Shown here piece after piece: positions 1-6,267 of a stretch of DNA of 14,435 nt (its first letter is position 1; every line of letters starts with the position of its first letter). A model generated the notes under the pieces. That model did no database searches, was not told the DNA's origin, and worked only from the letters and a program-made list of their open reading frames with translations. Position numbers and translations under genes: made by a program. The DNA comes from Prosthecobacter sp. GTDB lineage: Bacteria > Verrucomicrobiota > Verrucomicrobiia > Verrucomicrobiales > Verrucomicrobiaceae. Location: assembly GCA_025869455.1 (NCBI GenBank), contig JAOZVT010000283.1, positions 1-14,435 on the forward strand, read 5' to 3'.

Positions 1-153
1 AGACAATTCCTGACGTAGCACAATGGTCGTCTGATCAGCCGACCATTGTGCAGACTGATCTTGCACTTCCTCATCATCATAAAAAGCATCCTCCCACCCC
101 CAGTAGTGACCAGGAGGAGCGCAGAAGTAACTGAGAGTAGCGCGAGAGAGCAT
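1..153 (-). CDS. 5' part of fourth gene of the MoxR/bpX operon (N-terminal 51 codons)
   Basis: Reading leftward from an ATG at 153, the frame stays open for 51 codons to the window edge, so this is the start of a gene cut by the left boundary. The peptide begins MLSRATLSYFCAPPGHYWGW and continues with acidic and beta-like segments (EDAFYDDEEV, then TTIVLRQEL). The start lies 11 bp after the stop of the preceding bpX2-like gene on the same strand, so it is almost certainly co-transcribed. There is no clear Shine-Dalgarno. By position it should be another component of the ternary system, such as a bpX-domain, beta-propeller or vWA protein. The short APPGHYWGW stretch recalls the start of such proteins, but I cannot assign the type from 51 residues. 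Reality of the gene is well supported by the open frame and spacing; its function is an inference from context. Confidence 0.6.
   Translation of the reverse strand, partial: MLSRATLSYFCAPPGHYWGWEDAFYDDEEVQDQSAQWSADQTTIVLRQELS
18..51. repeat. 34-bp near-perfect palindrome inside the left-edge gene
   Basis: The arms GCACAATGGTCG (18-29) and CGACCATTGTGC (40-51) are exact reverse complements. The ten bases between them contain CTGATCAG (31-38), itself a palindrome, so the only unpaired position is 30/39. No T-run follows on either strand, and the site lies within the open frame of the leftmost gene, so it is unlikely to be an intrinsic terminator. It could form a strong hairpin in the mRNA, be a protein-dimer site, or be chance. 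Confidence 0.6.
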
Positions 154-164
154 TGCCGTGAGCT

Positions 165-869
165 TCAAAAATTTTCACGCAAGGAAGCTCGGATCGCTCC
201 GCGACTCACCTTTACAAAAGCTGCATTAGGCAATCGCTCAGAAGTGCCATCTGGATGCAACAGAGTAATTTCATCCGCCGCCAACTGCATCGCGGATGCG
301 ACTAAAGTGGCCGTGATCCCTGCAGGTAGGGACCAACCTGCAGGCGTTGCCACATTTTTATCCAGGCACCAAGGATCTCCAGGTAAAGGAGGTAGGGGCT
401 TCCCCGTAACACAAACACGCCCATCTTCACTCAAAGCAAATCGAAGTAAATTTAGCCGCACTGAAGATGTTGTTAGGCACCAGGAAGCGAAGGTGGGCCA
501 AGCCAAAACCATCAAAGAAGCCTCATGAAATTCCGTAGAAACAATCAAGCTCCAGGCCACAGGAGCCACATGCTGTGCAGGTAAAATGGTAACGGGTGGA
601 CGAATACGCAACAATTCTGAAATAGGCATCCACGATCCCTCGGGCATACGGCGCATGGGCACTCGTCCATCAGCGAGAAAGAGTCGGCCTGACGCACCCT
701 CAGTATAGCGCTCAAGCGCGGGTAAATAAGACCATGCAGGCCCTGGGCAGCCACGAACCCAGACAAGTTGCTCCGCCACACACGCCTCGTATCCTGGCAA
801 AGTTCGCCAACGCCCCAACCACGAGACATCAGCCATGGCTAGAGCAGCCACATTCTGCCCCGTGCTCAT
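165..869 (-). CDS. bpX2-like protein of a MoxR-vWA-beta-propeller ternary system
   Basis: This is a 234-residue protein with no signal peptide or membrane segment. Features that recall the bpX2 domain of ternary systems, from memory of the family, are a WLGRWRTLPG start (residues 17-26), WVRG (37-40), RVPMRRMP followed by W (69-80), GKPLPPLPG (156-164), PAGW (176-179), a late LLHPDGTSERLP segment (203-214), and FVKVSRGAIR (218-227) near the end. The ATG at 869 overlaps the stop of the MoxR gene as ATGA, with GGAGG about 8 bases upstream, so it is preferred to the in-frame ATG at 887, which would place that GGAGG inside the gene. Another in-frame Met at residue 12 is possible. The molecular role of bpX2 is not known; it is thought to be a partner or adaptor of the MoxR ATPase and vWA protein. 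The family assignment is fairly secure, the role is not. Confidence 0.7.
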   Translation of the reverse strand: MSTGQNVAALAMADVSWLGRWRTLPGYEACVAEQLVWVRGCPGPAWSYLPALERYTEGASGRLFLADGRVPMRRMPEGSWMPISELLRIRPPVTILPAQHVAPVAWSLIVSTEFHEASLMVLAWPTFASWCLTTSSVRLNLLRFALSEDGRVCVTGKPLPPLPGDPWCLDKNVATPAGWSLPAGITATLVASAMQLAADEITLLHPDGTSERLPNAAFVKVSRGAIRASLRENF

Positions 870-1993
870 GCTCCAGCCCTCCGCCAAAGATTCTCTATCT
901 GCTCTTGTAGCGCTGCCCGAGCCTCAGCCTGAGGCACCCAGGGAATACGGGCTGCCAATGCAGAAAGCTGATCTTTGATCACACCTAGAGTAGAATCATC
1001 CCAGTTAGTCTCCATCAATTCCAGGTCTCGCGCCAAGGCCTCTGGATCTGGTGCGGCAGCCCCAAAAGCTTGTGGATGGTCAGCCGACTCTGGAATCTCC
1101 TTGGATAAGGCCTCTTGAACCATTGCTGAGAGAAGTTCCCTTTGTTCCTCCCGATCCCAGATATAGCGCAACACCCAGAGATCTGACACACGTGCTGTTA
1201 GGCGCCCACACATCAGTGCACTTGCAGCAATGACACGCTGAAGTTTCACGGCACGACGATCTGAAACTTCGATCCCGCCCACACGAAGACGCGAGATCAA
1301 GGCTAGGTAGGCCGGACGCACCTCTGTCAAATCTACCGTAGGGAGGAATTCCTGAAGCAGCCGAATGTCTAGCGCGGTCAGACCACAGACAGCCGCTGGT
1401 TTACGATGGTTTTTCTCCAACTCCCAGCCAGCTTCAATCACGGCGGACAATTCCTTTTCCTGAACATAACCGCAGTGAACGCGAAGAAGAAACCGATCAA
1501 ACAAAGCCCTCAACCCTTCTTCTTCAGGAAGATGGTTACTCGCACCGACCACCATTAAGGCCGGCAATTTACGCGTCTCCCGGCCTCGACGAAAAATACG
1601 TTCATTGAGCACAAGCAGGAGACTGTTAAGAATGGCACTGTTGGCATTTAACAATTCATCCAGGAATATGAAATCAGCCTCAGGCAGCATTCCTTCAGTA
1701 TTGGTGACTAAATCTCCTTCTCGAAGTTTGCGAATATCAAAAGGGCCAAATAGCTCACTAGGCTCGGTGAAACGAGTCAGCAAATAGTCAAAAGAGCGTG
1801 TTTCCAATCGCTTGGCCAATTCATTCACCAAAGCACTCTTGGCCGTTCCTGGGGGACCATGAAGAAAGAGGTTTTCGCCACCCGCTAATGCAACGCCCAT
1901 GAGATCAATGATCTCTTCTTTTCCCACAAAAGTGGCTTTGAGCGGTCGTAAAACTTGGTCTGAGAGCCGATTGGCGATGGTTAAAGCATCCAT
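866..1993 (-). CDS. MoxR-family AAA+ ATPase
   Basis: A cytoplasmic AAA+ ATPase of 375 residues, near the usual size for MoxR/RavA proteins. Visible motifs are Walker A GPPGTAKS (46-53), the MoxR signature RFTEPSELFGPFD (74-86), Walker B FIFLDEL (108-114), sensor-1 Asn in GASNHLP (150-156), and FDRFLLRV (165-172), whose Arg is the likely finger. A helical lid follows to about residue 280, then a charged C-terminal extension to 375. All catalytic residues seem intact. MoxR ATPases work as hexameric remodelling chaperones, usually with a von Willebrand factor A protein that links them to a target. Here the neighbours are bpX4-like and bpX2-like genes, so the likely role is the NTP-driven core of a ternary conflict-type system rather than cofactor insertion. 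The start is 12 bp after the upstream gene's stop, with no obvious Shine-Dalgarno; the stop overlaps the next start. Confidence 0.93.
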   Translation of the reverse strand: MDALTIANRLSDQVLRPLKATFVGKEEIIDLMGVALAGGENLFLHGPPGTAKSALVNELAKRLETRSFDYLLTRFTEPSELFGPFDIRKLREGDLVTNTEGMLPEADFIFLDELLNANSAILNSLLLVLNERIFRRGRETRKLPALMVVGASNHLPEEEGLRALFDRFLLRVHCGYVQEKELSAVIEAGWELEKNHRKPAAVCGLTALDIRLLQEFLPTVDLTEVRPAYLALISRLRVGGIEVSDRRAVKLQRVIAASALMCGRLTARVSDLWVLRYIWDREEQRELLSAMVQEALSKEIPESADHPQAFGAAAPDPEALARDLELMETNWDDSTLGVIKDQLSALAARIPWVPQAEARAALQEQIENLWRRAGA

Positions 1994-2005
1994 GAAAAGT
2001 GAAAT

Positions 2006-2665
2006 TTAAGTCCGTGTCAGCGTGAGTTTAGCCGCCATTCTAGGTGCCAGCGAAGCATGCATTCCCAGTGCATCCCTAATGCCGCTGACCACGGCTGGAT
2101 TGGCTAGTCTTGAGTCATCTTGAACTTCAATAATCCGATCAAGATACAGCCCCCAGAGACAGGGCTGCTGCTGCAAAAGTGTTAGGTCCGGTGGTAAGTG
2201 CGGAGGAATGCCAACTGAAGAAAGTGGAAAGGAAGTCGCCATTCTTTCTAGCATGGAGACGAGCGGATCGCCTTCACTGATGGCGCGAGCCATGCGATAA
2301 ATGTCTGGAAGATACCGTAGAGACAGATCGCTAGACAACACTTCGTCGGCTGTGGTGGGCAAGGATGGCATGCACACACCTAACCGGATGACCTCCTCCT
2401 CAGGCGCGGAACGATCTGCTAAAAGCAAACAGAGCCGATAGATATACATGAGAGCCGACTTTGCACTCGGAGCATGGCATCTAAAAGAGTTCTCCGTATC
2501 CCCAGGAAGTTCATCGCAGGCTTCTTCAAACGCAGCTTCTAAGATAGACTGCAGTTCCTTTTCATCCTGCGAAAATTGAGTGGTTCGAGAAACCAGCACC
2601 TGCCCAGAGGAAAACAATCCTGAGGCAAACTCAGCTAGGGAATCCAAAGGAGTGGGCGAGGGCAT
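2006..2665 (-). CDS. bpX4-like protein, first gene of the MoxR ternary-system operon
   Basis: A 219-residue soluble protein, mostly helical by composition. The N-terminus (LAEFASGLFSSGQV, 10-23) leads into an acidic segment with several Asp/Glu. A middle element DLSLRYLPDIYRMARA (113-128) and a late block LYLDRIIEVQDDSRLANP (173-190), followed by RDALGMHASLAPRMA, match my recollection of the bpX4 domain. This family occurs next to MoxR ATPases in MoxR-vWA-beta-propeller systems, and this gene lies 12 bp upstream of one. The ATG at 2665 is the first in frame; no good Shine-Dalgarno is seen. As first gene of the operon, its upstream region (2666 onward) should hold the promoter, though I see no convincing -35/-10. 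Its biochemical function is unknown. A generic hypothetical protein remains the fallback if the family match fails. Confidence 0.65.
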   Translation of the reverse strand: MPSPTPLDSLAEFASGLFSSGQVLVSRTTQFSQDEKELQSILEAAFEEACDELPGDTENSFRCHAPSAKSALMYIYRLCLLLADRSAPEEEVIRLGVCMPSLPTTADEVLSSDLSLRYLPDIYRMARAISEGDPLVSMLERMATSFPLSSVGIPPHLPPDLTLLQQQPCLWGLYLDRIIEVQDDSRLANPAVVSGIRDALGMHASLAPRMAAKLTLTRT

Positions 2666-2876
2666 GAAGAATCAATTTTTCTGAATGCTGGCTGATAATT
2701 CCACGCATTCAACCTGGAATGGTCTCCCCTAGTCAGACTTAAGGATCTTTTATCGCCCATCTGAAACAGACAGAATCGAAAACAGCAAGAAAAGATATCC
2801 CTCTATCCCCTTTCGCATCACCCTCATCATATTGTCGGGTTCTGGTTGGCAGGTTTGCAATTGGAGAGGATGTTTA
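2666..2876. other. Divergent intergenic region between the MoxR operon and the O-antigen ligase-like gene
   Basis: This 211-bp gap separates the minus-strand bpX4/MoxR operon from the plus-strand membrane protein, so it should hold two divergent promoters. Only a 7-bp inverted repeat is visible (TGAATGC at 2682-2688, GCATTCA at 2705-2711, 16-base loop). I find no convincing -35/-10 pair. Near the right end, GGAGAGG followed by seven bases precedes the GTG at 2877 and looks like a ribosome binding site. Confidence 0.4.
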
Positions 2877-4118
2877 GTGACTTTTATTGTTTCGACTGTC
2901 CTCATGTTTGCCGACGCCACTCTTCCTAAAACTCCAGAGCCTTTCCTTCAGCGCCTGATCATCTGGGTGTGTGGCACGATCTTGGGGCTGCTAGCGGCTG
3001 ATGTGGTGATTGGTTTATACAATGTTGGCTTGTCACCGCTGAAACCTTCTCTTTTCACACTGGCTGCGGTGGCCTCTTGTGTGGGATTGAGTTTGCTCAG
3101 TGGGATTAAATTCGCGCCCGTTTCCTTTCTGATCTTGCTGCTACCCTCCGTTCGTTTGTTTGATGCGGCCCTGCTTTCTCGTTCGGTCACGACCTTACAA
3201 GGCCAAGTGGGTATGGATCACCTGCGAGTGATGTTGGTGATCGTGGCGACCTTGGCTGTTCTCTCGACCAATCCTGGAATGCGAGCTGTGCGTTGGGCGG
3301 CTATTTTGGCCATGCTGATGACCACAGGATCCGAGATTGCCGAGATGATGGGCCTAGCCAAATTCACCAGTATTGATGGGCGATACGCAGGCTTTAATAG
3401 TCACCCCAATTTCCCTCCGGTCTTGCTTTGTGAGATGCTAGGCATCTGTTTTGCGCTGTGCCGAAACTTCAAATTCAATTGCGTACTCATCGCCATTGCC
3501 TTTGTGGGGGTGGCCTTAACGTATGGGCGCAGTGGGTTTGTTGTGCTCGTTCTCATGGCAGGTGTTTACATCCTGATGAATGCTAGAAAGAACCTCCCCT
3601 TTCTGGCTCTCATGGCGGCCATCAGCATTCCCGCAGTGGGTGTCGGGTTCGCGATTTTACAGAGTCAAACGGAGCAAGGCATCGTCAAAGACAAGAATAC
3701 CTCCGAGCGATTGGAAGCCATCTACGAACTGGATTTTGAAAAGCTCAAATCTCCTGAAAGAGCCAAGGACTTGGCCGATGCCTGGGAAGGCGTGATGCAG
3801 AAACCTTTGTTAGGCCACGGCACCGGTGTTTCTGGCGTGCTATGGGCACCGCACAATGAGTATGTCTCCCTTTGGCTGGAGATGGGCATTCCTGGGTTAC
3901 TGCTTTTTGTGGGGACCTTAGGCCTTATGGTTTTCCGCAGCATCACCACAGGTGGTCGCGCGGGCTATCTACTCTTTGCCATCATCGCCTACACACCAGC
4001 TGGACAGGGCCGTATTGAAATGCCCCATTATTACTTAGCTTTGGCGACAGCGGCCTTCATCCTCTGGCCGGAGCGCTACCGCATTGCACTGACCTCTCCA
4101 GAGCAATCACTCGCCTGA
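2877..4118 (+). CDS. O-antigen ligase/polymerase (Wzy_C) family membrane protein
   Basis: A polytopic inner-membrane protein of about 413 residues with roughly ten hydrophobic helices throughout. The Wzy_C/WaaL signature appears late: GHGTGVSGVLWAPHNEY (about residues 313-329), followed by WLEMGIPGLLLFVG, with a periplasmic loop before it (about 260-310, rich in Lys/Glu). An earlier TYGRSGF carries the Arg typical of the family. Members ligate or polymerise lipid-linked glycans at the periplasmic face. No glycosyltransferase or flippase genes are visible nearby, so the substrate cannot be told. The reading frame can be extended upstream to a TTG at 2832; I prefer the GTG at 2877 because GGAGAGG lies seven bases before it and the first helix then starts at once. 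The family is well supported; ligase versus polymerase is not resolved. Confidence 0.85.
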   Translation: MTFIVSTVLMFADATLPKTPEPFLQRLIIWVCGTILGLLAADVVIGLYNVGLSPLKPSLFTLAAVASCVGLSLLSGIKFAPVSFLILLLPSVRLFDAALLSRSVTTLQGQVGMDHLRVMLVIVATLAVLSTNPGMRAVRWAAILAMLMTTGSEIAEMMGLAKFTSIDGRYAGFNSHPNFPPVLLCEMLGICFALCRNFKFNCVLIAIAFVGVALTYGRSGFVVLVLMAGVYILMNARKNLPFLALMAAISIPAVGVGFAILQSQTEQGIVKDKNTSERLEAIYELDFEKLKSPERAKDLADAWEGVMQKPLLGHGTGVSGVLWAPHNEYVSLWLEMGIPGLLLFVGTLGLMVFRSITTGGRAGYLLFAIIAYTPAGQGRIEMPHYYLALATAAFILWPERYRIALTSPEQSLA

Positions 4119-4145
4119 GAGAGATCAGCGTTTTGCTGTGATGAA

Positions 4146-5312
4146 TCAAAGTTTTGGAACGGTCAACCAAGTGCGTTCAGCCCAGCTTTGCAGACCGAGT
4201 TCCGCAAGCTGCACCCCTTTAGCACCTTCACGCAACGTCCAGCGGAAAGGTGTGTCTAAAACCACGTGCTTGATGAAAAGCTCCCACTGAATTTTGAAGG
4301 CATTGTCATATTCAGTCGTGTCCGGCACTTCCTGCCAGTGATCGAAATGATTGATCGGGCTGTCGATGTCAGGATTCCATACGGGCTTGGGAGTACCAGA
4401 CATGGATTGGAACCAGCATTTACGCAAACCAACGACCGCAGAGCCATGTGTGCCATCCACCTGGAGCGTTAGCAGGTCATCACGACGCACGCGTACGTTC
4501 CAAGAGCTATTAAACTGACAGACGACATCGTCCTCCGTTTCAAAGGTCGCGTAGCAACTGTCATCCGTATCGCAATTGTAAGTGCGGCCCTGTTCGTCCA
4601 CACGCTGTGGAATGTGAGTCGCGCCCAGGCAGGACACGGCCGTGACCTCGCCGAACAAATTATCAATCACGTAACGCCAATGGCAAAGCATGTCCACGAT
4701 GATGCCACCACCGTCGGCCTTGCGGTAATTCCAGGAAGGGCGTTGCGCAGGCTGGCCCTCATGTTCACCGGTAAAGACCCAGTAGCCAAATTCACCGCGT
4801 ACGCTGAGGATACGACCAAAGAAACCTTGGGCCTTTAGCAAGGCCAATTTGCGGAAACCAGGAAGCCAGAGTTTGTCCTGCACGACCCCGTTTTTAATGC
4901 CAGCCTTTTCGCACACTTCAGCTAGGCGTAGAGCCTCTGCGGTTTCCACGGCTGTGGGTTTTTCACAGTAGATGGCCTTCCCTGCGGCGGCAGCCATTTC
5001 TACAAACTTCGCACGATGCAGGGTGCCTGAGGCGTCAAAGAAAATCGGGTAGGATGGATCCGCCAGAACAGCGGTCAAATCCGTACTGGTTTTCAAAGGA
5101 CCCGTCTTTTCACAGCTATGTTTTTCCGCCAATGCCTGGAGCTTGCTGGCGCTACGCCCCGTGAGAATAGGGTCAGGCATGAGCGTAAGTTCATCCGACA
5201 CGCGAATGCCGCCCTGACGAATGATCGCCAAAATGGAACGCACCAAATGTTGGTTAGTGCCCATGCGTCCGGTGACGCCGTTGAGGATAATGCCGACTCG
5301 CTGAATGCTCAT
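4146..5312 (-). CDS. Gfo/Idh/MocA-family NAD(P)-dependent oxidoreductase
   Basis: A cytosolic dehydrogenase of 388 residues from the ATG at 5312. The N-terminal Rossmann fold carries VGIILNGVTGRMG (6-18) in place of the usual GxGxxG, a variant that resembles dihydrodipicolinate reductase. The family EKP motif is in AIYCEKPTA (113-121), and the C-terminal alpha/beta domain includes GGGIIVDMLCHW (201-212), whose Asp and His match the catalytic positions. Members oxidise or reduce sugars, inositols and related polyols with NAD(P); the substrate here is unknown. The frame extends to an ATG at 5378, but those extra 22 residues would overlap the predicted promoter and operator, and homologues of this type start just before the Rossmann strand. 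It is divergent from a GntR regulator, its likely controller. It converges on the O-antigen ligase-like gene with 27 bp between stops. Confidence 0.9.
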   Translation of the reverse strand: MSIQRVGIILNGVTGRMGTNQHLVRSILAIIRQGGIRVSDELTLMPDPILTGRSASKLQALAEKHSCEKTGPLKTSTDLTAVLADPSYPIFFDASGTLHRAKFVEMAAAAGKAIYCEKPTAVETAEALRLAEVCEKAGIKNGVVQDKLWLPGFRKLALLKAQGFFGRILSVRGEFGYWVFTGEHEGQPAQRPSWNYRKADGGGIIVDMLCHWRYVIDNLFGEVTAVSCLGATHIPQRVDEQGRTYNCDTDDSCYATFETEDDVVCQFNSSWNVRVRRDDLLTLQVDGTHGSAVVGLRKCWFQSMSGTPKPVWNPDIDSPINHFDHWQEVPDTTEYDNAFKIQWELFIKHVVLDTPFRWTLREGAKGVQLAELGLQSWAERTWLTVPKL

Positions 5313-5365
5313 GGTAGAAATGAAGGTTGGGGGGCGGTTGATGATGGAAGAAGCTAGAATGCCAG

Positions 5366-5397
5366 TTGCGTCATACATCGTATATGATATATGGCAA
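5366..5397. promoter_or_regulatory. Divergent promoter with 22-bp GntR-type operator candidate
   Basis: The halves CATACATCGTA (5372-5382) and TATGATATATG (5383-5393) pair as an inverted repeat at 9 of 11 positions, with an AT-rich ATCGTATATGAT core like GntR-family sites. On the minus strand TTGCCA (5397-5392), a 16-bp spacer and TATGAC (5375-5370) form a plausible promoter for the oxidoreductase, with the palindrome filling the spacer. On the plus strand TTGCGT (5366-5371), 16 bp and TATATG (5388-5393) could serve the regulator. A bound dimer would block both. Promoter matches are by eye. Confidence 0.5.
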
Positions 5398-5419
5398 GTG
5401 CGTTTTCTTTCTTCAGCAC

Positions 5420-6118
5420 ATGCCTAAAACCAAACCATCTTCCGCCAATGCCCCAGAACTGGAGATTCGTGCTGCGCCAATCCCCACAAAGCAGCGCGCT
5501 GTTTATGAGGCCCTGAGAGCGGAGATCATGGGTGGTCAGCTCCTCCCTGGCGAAGTGTTGGTGATAGATTCACTGGCCAAGCGATTCCAAGTCAGCATCA
5601 TCCCTGTGCGTGAGGCATTAAGACAACTGCAATCCGAAAGGCTGGTGGAAATCCGCGCTCACACAGGAGTGCGCGTGACTCCGGTGGATGTGTCAGCTCT
5701 GACGGAGATTTTTGCGCTGTTGGCAGCCCTGGAAATTGCTTCTGCCGTTCATTCCCTGCCCCACCTAACGAACAGCCATTTAAAGGAGCTTGAGGCCATC
5801 ATGGAAAAGCTGGAGATTTCCGCTGCAGATGGAGACACTGCGGGTTTTGAACAGGCTAACAGGCAATTTCATCTATTACCCTGCCAGATAGCAGGCTTCA
5901 GTCGTGCGGAGCAAAGCTTGAACTCCATCCTGGCGGAGTGGGAAAGACTGCATCGCCTCGCCTTCCAGGGCATGGAACCACCCAGCCCGGAACAGGCCAA
6001 TAAAGATCACCGCGCCATCCTGCGCGCCTTTCGGCAAAAAAACTCAGAGAAGCTTACGCAGGCGATTCAGCGGCACAATGACTCCGCCTTGGCACATTAT
6101 CGGAAGCTATTAAAATAG
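5420..6118 (+). CDS. GntR-family transcriptional regulator (FadR/FCD subfamily)
   Basis: A 232-residue DNA-binding regulator. The N-terminal winged helix-turn-helix spans about 24-88, with LAKRFQVSIIPVREALRQL (52-70) as the recognition region and HTGVRVTPV (81-89) as the wing. The C-terminal FCD ligand-binding domain (about 95-228) keeps the usual metal ligands: Asn147 and His151 (NRQFH), His197 (DHRAI) and His219 (RHNDSA). FCD regulators typically sense small organic or sugar acids. The frame can start at an ATG at 5366, but that would run through the likely operator; the ATG at 5420 is the better start. It is divergent from the oxidoreductase, with 107 bp between, which suggests control of that gene and of itself. 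The effector is unknown. Confidence 0.9.
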   Translation: MPKTKPSSANAPELEIRAAPIPTKQRAVYEALRAEIMGGQLLPGEVLVIDSLAKRFQVSIIPVREALRQLQSERLVEIRAHTGVRVTPVDVSALTEIFALLAALEIASAVHSLPHLTNSHLKELEAIMEKLEISAADGDTAGFEQANRQFHLLPCQIAGFSRAEQSLNSILAEWERLHRLAFQGMEPPSPEQANKDHRAILRAFRQKNSEKLTQAIQRHNDSALAHYRKLLK

Positions 6119-6267
6119 GCAGCGCTTCTGGCATTCAGGCCAGGTCTGGCGTAAACTGCCACTTTCCAAAAGGCGCTTTCTGTTTTACGCCCTTCATCCC
6201 GGTTTTCACGAATTCGTAGCCTCTGCTGCGTTTCCGTGGATTCCTGATTCGTTTCCCTTTCCCAACC
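6119..6267 (+). other. Intergenic region upstream of gltX with inverted repeats
   Basis: This 149-bp gap follows the GntR gene and leads to gltX. It holds a small hairpin CTGGC/GCCAG (6128-6143, 6-base loop) and a longer-range exact 8-bp inverted repeat GGCGTAAA (6148-6155) with TTTACGCC (6184-6191). Neither is followed by a T-run, so a terminator is doubtful; a structured gltX leader is possible. No Shine-Dalgarno precedes the gltX ATG; the bases before it are pyrimidine-rich. Confidence 0.3.

Noticed and set aside
18..51. Palindrome read as a terminator of the MoxR operon
   Set aside because: It has no T-run on either strand and lies inside an open frame that continues the operon.
46..528. 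A plus-strand frame of 160 codons across the bpX2-like gene
   Set aside because: It is antisense to the better supported minus-strand gene and operon start, and its translation has no family-like pattern.
4126..4138. Small CAGC/GCTG hairpin between the convergent O-antigen ligase-like and oxidoreductase genes
   Set aside because: Only four base pairs with a T-containing loop and no T-run after it; too weak to call a terminator.
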